From Rhizobacter sp. (GTDB taxonomy: Bacteria > Pseudomonadota > Gammaproteobacteria > Burkholderiales > Burkholderiaceae_C): DNA of 6,806 nt. The position numbers and the translations under genes were made by a program. Position 1 is the stretch's first letter, and each line of letters opens with the position of its first letter. The notes beneath the pieces are model-generated. The model was not told the origin of the DNA. It saw nothing but the letters and a program-made list of their open reading frames with translations, and searched no databases. Positions 6,350 to 6,806 of the stretch are shown here, piece after piece. The stretch is taken from contig JANYBE010000330.1 of NCBI GenBank assembly GCA_025360945.1, forward strand, positions 1-6,806, written 5' to 3'.

Positions 6350-6806
6350 ATGGCCAGAATATTCTGCATTGCCAACCAAAAGGGCGGCGTCGGCAAGACC
6401 ACCACCACTGTGAATCTCGCGGCCGGGCTGAGCCAGATCGGCAAACGCGTGCTCGTCGTCGACCTCGATCCGCAGGGCAACGCGACTATGGGTTCAGGAA
6501 TCGACAAGCGAGGACTCGAGCTGAGCATCTACGACGTGCTGCTGGAAAACGCCTCGATCGCTGAAGCACGCCAGTCCAGCCCGAAAGCGGGCTACGACGT
6601 GCTGGGAGCAAATCGAGAGCTGGCCGGTGCCGAAGTCGAGCTGGTCGAGTTGGAGCGGCGAGACAAGCGCCTCAAGGGTGCGCTGAAAGCGGTCGACGGC
6701 GAATACGACTTCGTCTTGATCGACTGTCCGCCCTCACTTAGCCTGCTCACGCTCAATGGCCTTTGCAGCGCGCATGGCGTGGTCGTACCGATGCAGTGCG
6801 AGTACT
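6350..6806 (+). CDS. parA: Chromosome-partitioning ATPase ParA (Soj), 3'-truncated
   Basis: The first 152 residues of a ParA/Soj ATPase, cut by the right edge; a complete protein would be about 255-260 residues. The deviant Walker A motif KGGVGKTT is at 11-18 with signature Lys11 and catalytic Lys16. The A' motif VDLDPQGNAT contains Asp38 and Asp40, and Walker B FVLIDCPPSL (121-130) has Asp125. Numbering of Gly12, Lys16 and Asp40 coincides with B. subtilis Soj. There is no N-terminal helix-turn-helix domain, so this is the short chromosomal type rather than the P1/F plasmid type. ParA binds DNA non-specifically as an ATP dimer and is released by ParB to move origin regions apart. ATG 6350 is the only sensible start, since the Walker motif follows directly, but no Shine-Dalgarno precedes it. 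Two parS sites just upstream and the gidA-gidB context support the chromosomal role; parB is expected downstream. Confidence 0.96.
   Translation, partial: MARIFCIANQKGGVGKTTTTVNLAAGLSQIGKRVLVVDLDPQGNATMGSGIDKRGLELSIYDVLLENASIAEARQSSPKAGYDVLGANRELAGAEVELVELERRDKRLKGALKAVDGEYDFVLIDCPPSLSLLTLNGLCSAHGVVVPMQCEY

Noticed and set aside
6250..6564. A + strand open frame of 104 codons spanning the rsmG end and parA start
   Set aside because: It overlaps the clear parA Walker A region in another frame and its product is Arg/Pro/Gly-rich with no domain.

Overview
The window is an ordinary-looking stretch of a GC-rich proteobacterial chromosome. Protein styles, the gidA-gidB-parA order and the strong G/C third-position bias suggest a betaproteobacterium, probably Burkholderiales; this is inference from the sequence, not a database match. 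Every gene is on the + strand and coding density is close to 100 percent. No RNA gene, mobile element, CRISPR array or long non-coding stretch is visible; the largest gaps are only about 36-57 bases.

Left part (1-3569): four genes are packed as a translationally coupled operon. They are the 3' part of a TAP-type (tripeptidyl-aminopeptidase-like) alpha/beta hydrolase, natA (ABC ATPase), natB (ABC-2 permease) and an ElaA-type GNAT acetyltransferase. Each of the three junctions is a 4-base start/stop overlap (GTGA, GTGA, ATGA). The ATPase and permease should form one exporter of the NatAB type. How the hydrolase and the acetyltransferase relate to it is unknown.

Right part (3570-6806): this is the classical origin-proximal group mnmG (gidA), rsmG (gidB), parA. 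The first two modify tRNA and 16S rRNA. The third is the chromosome-partition ATPase, cut by the window edge, with parB expected just beyond. A candidate promoter lies before mnmG, and another candidate with a perfect TATAAT lies before parA, its -10 box overlapping the rsmG stop codon.

The most notable signal is a pair of ParB-binding parS palindromes hidden inside coding sequence. One in mnmG (5234-5249) matches at 15 of 16 bases, and one in rsmG (6214-6229) fits the consensus fully. They lie 980 bases apart and just upstream of parA. Atypical codons at the sites suggest that the DNA sequence itself is under selection. With parA they form a segregation locus carried within two RNA-modification genes. 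I saw no convincing new biological system; the remaining oddities are small.
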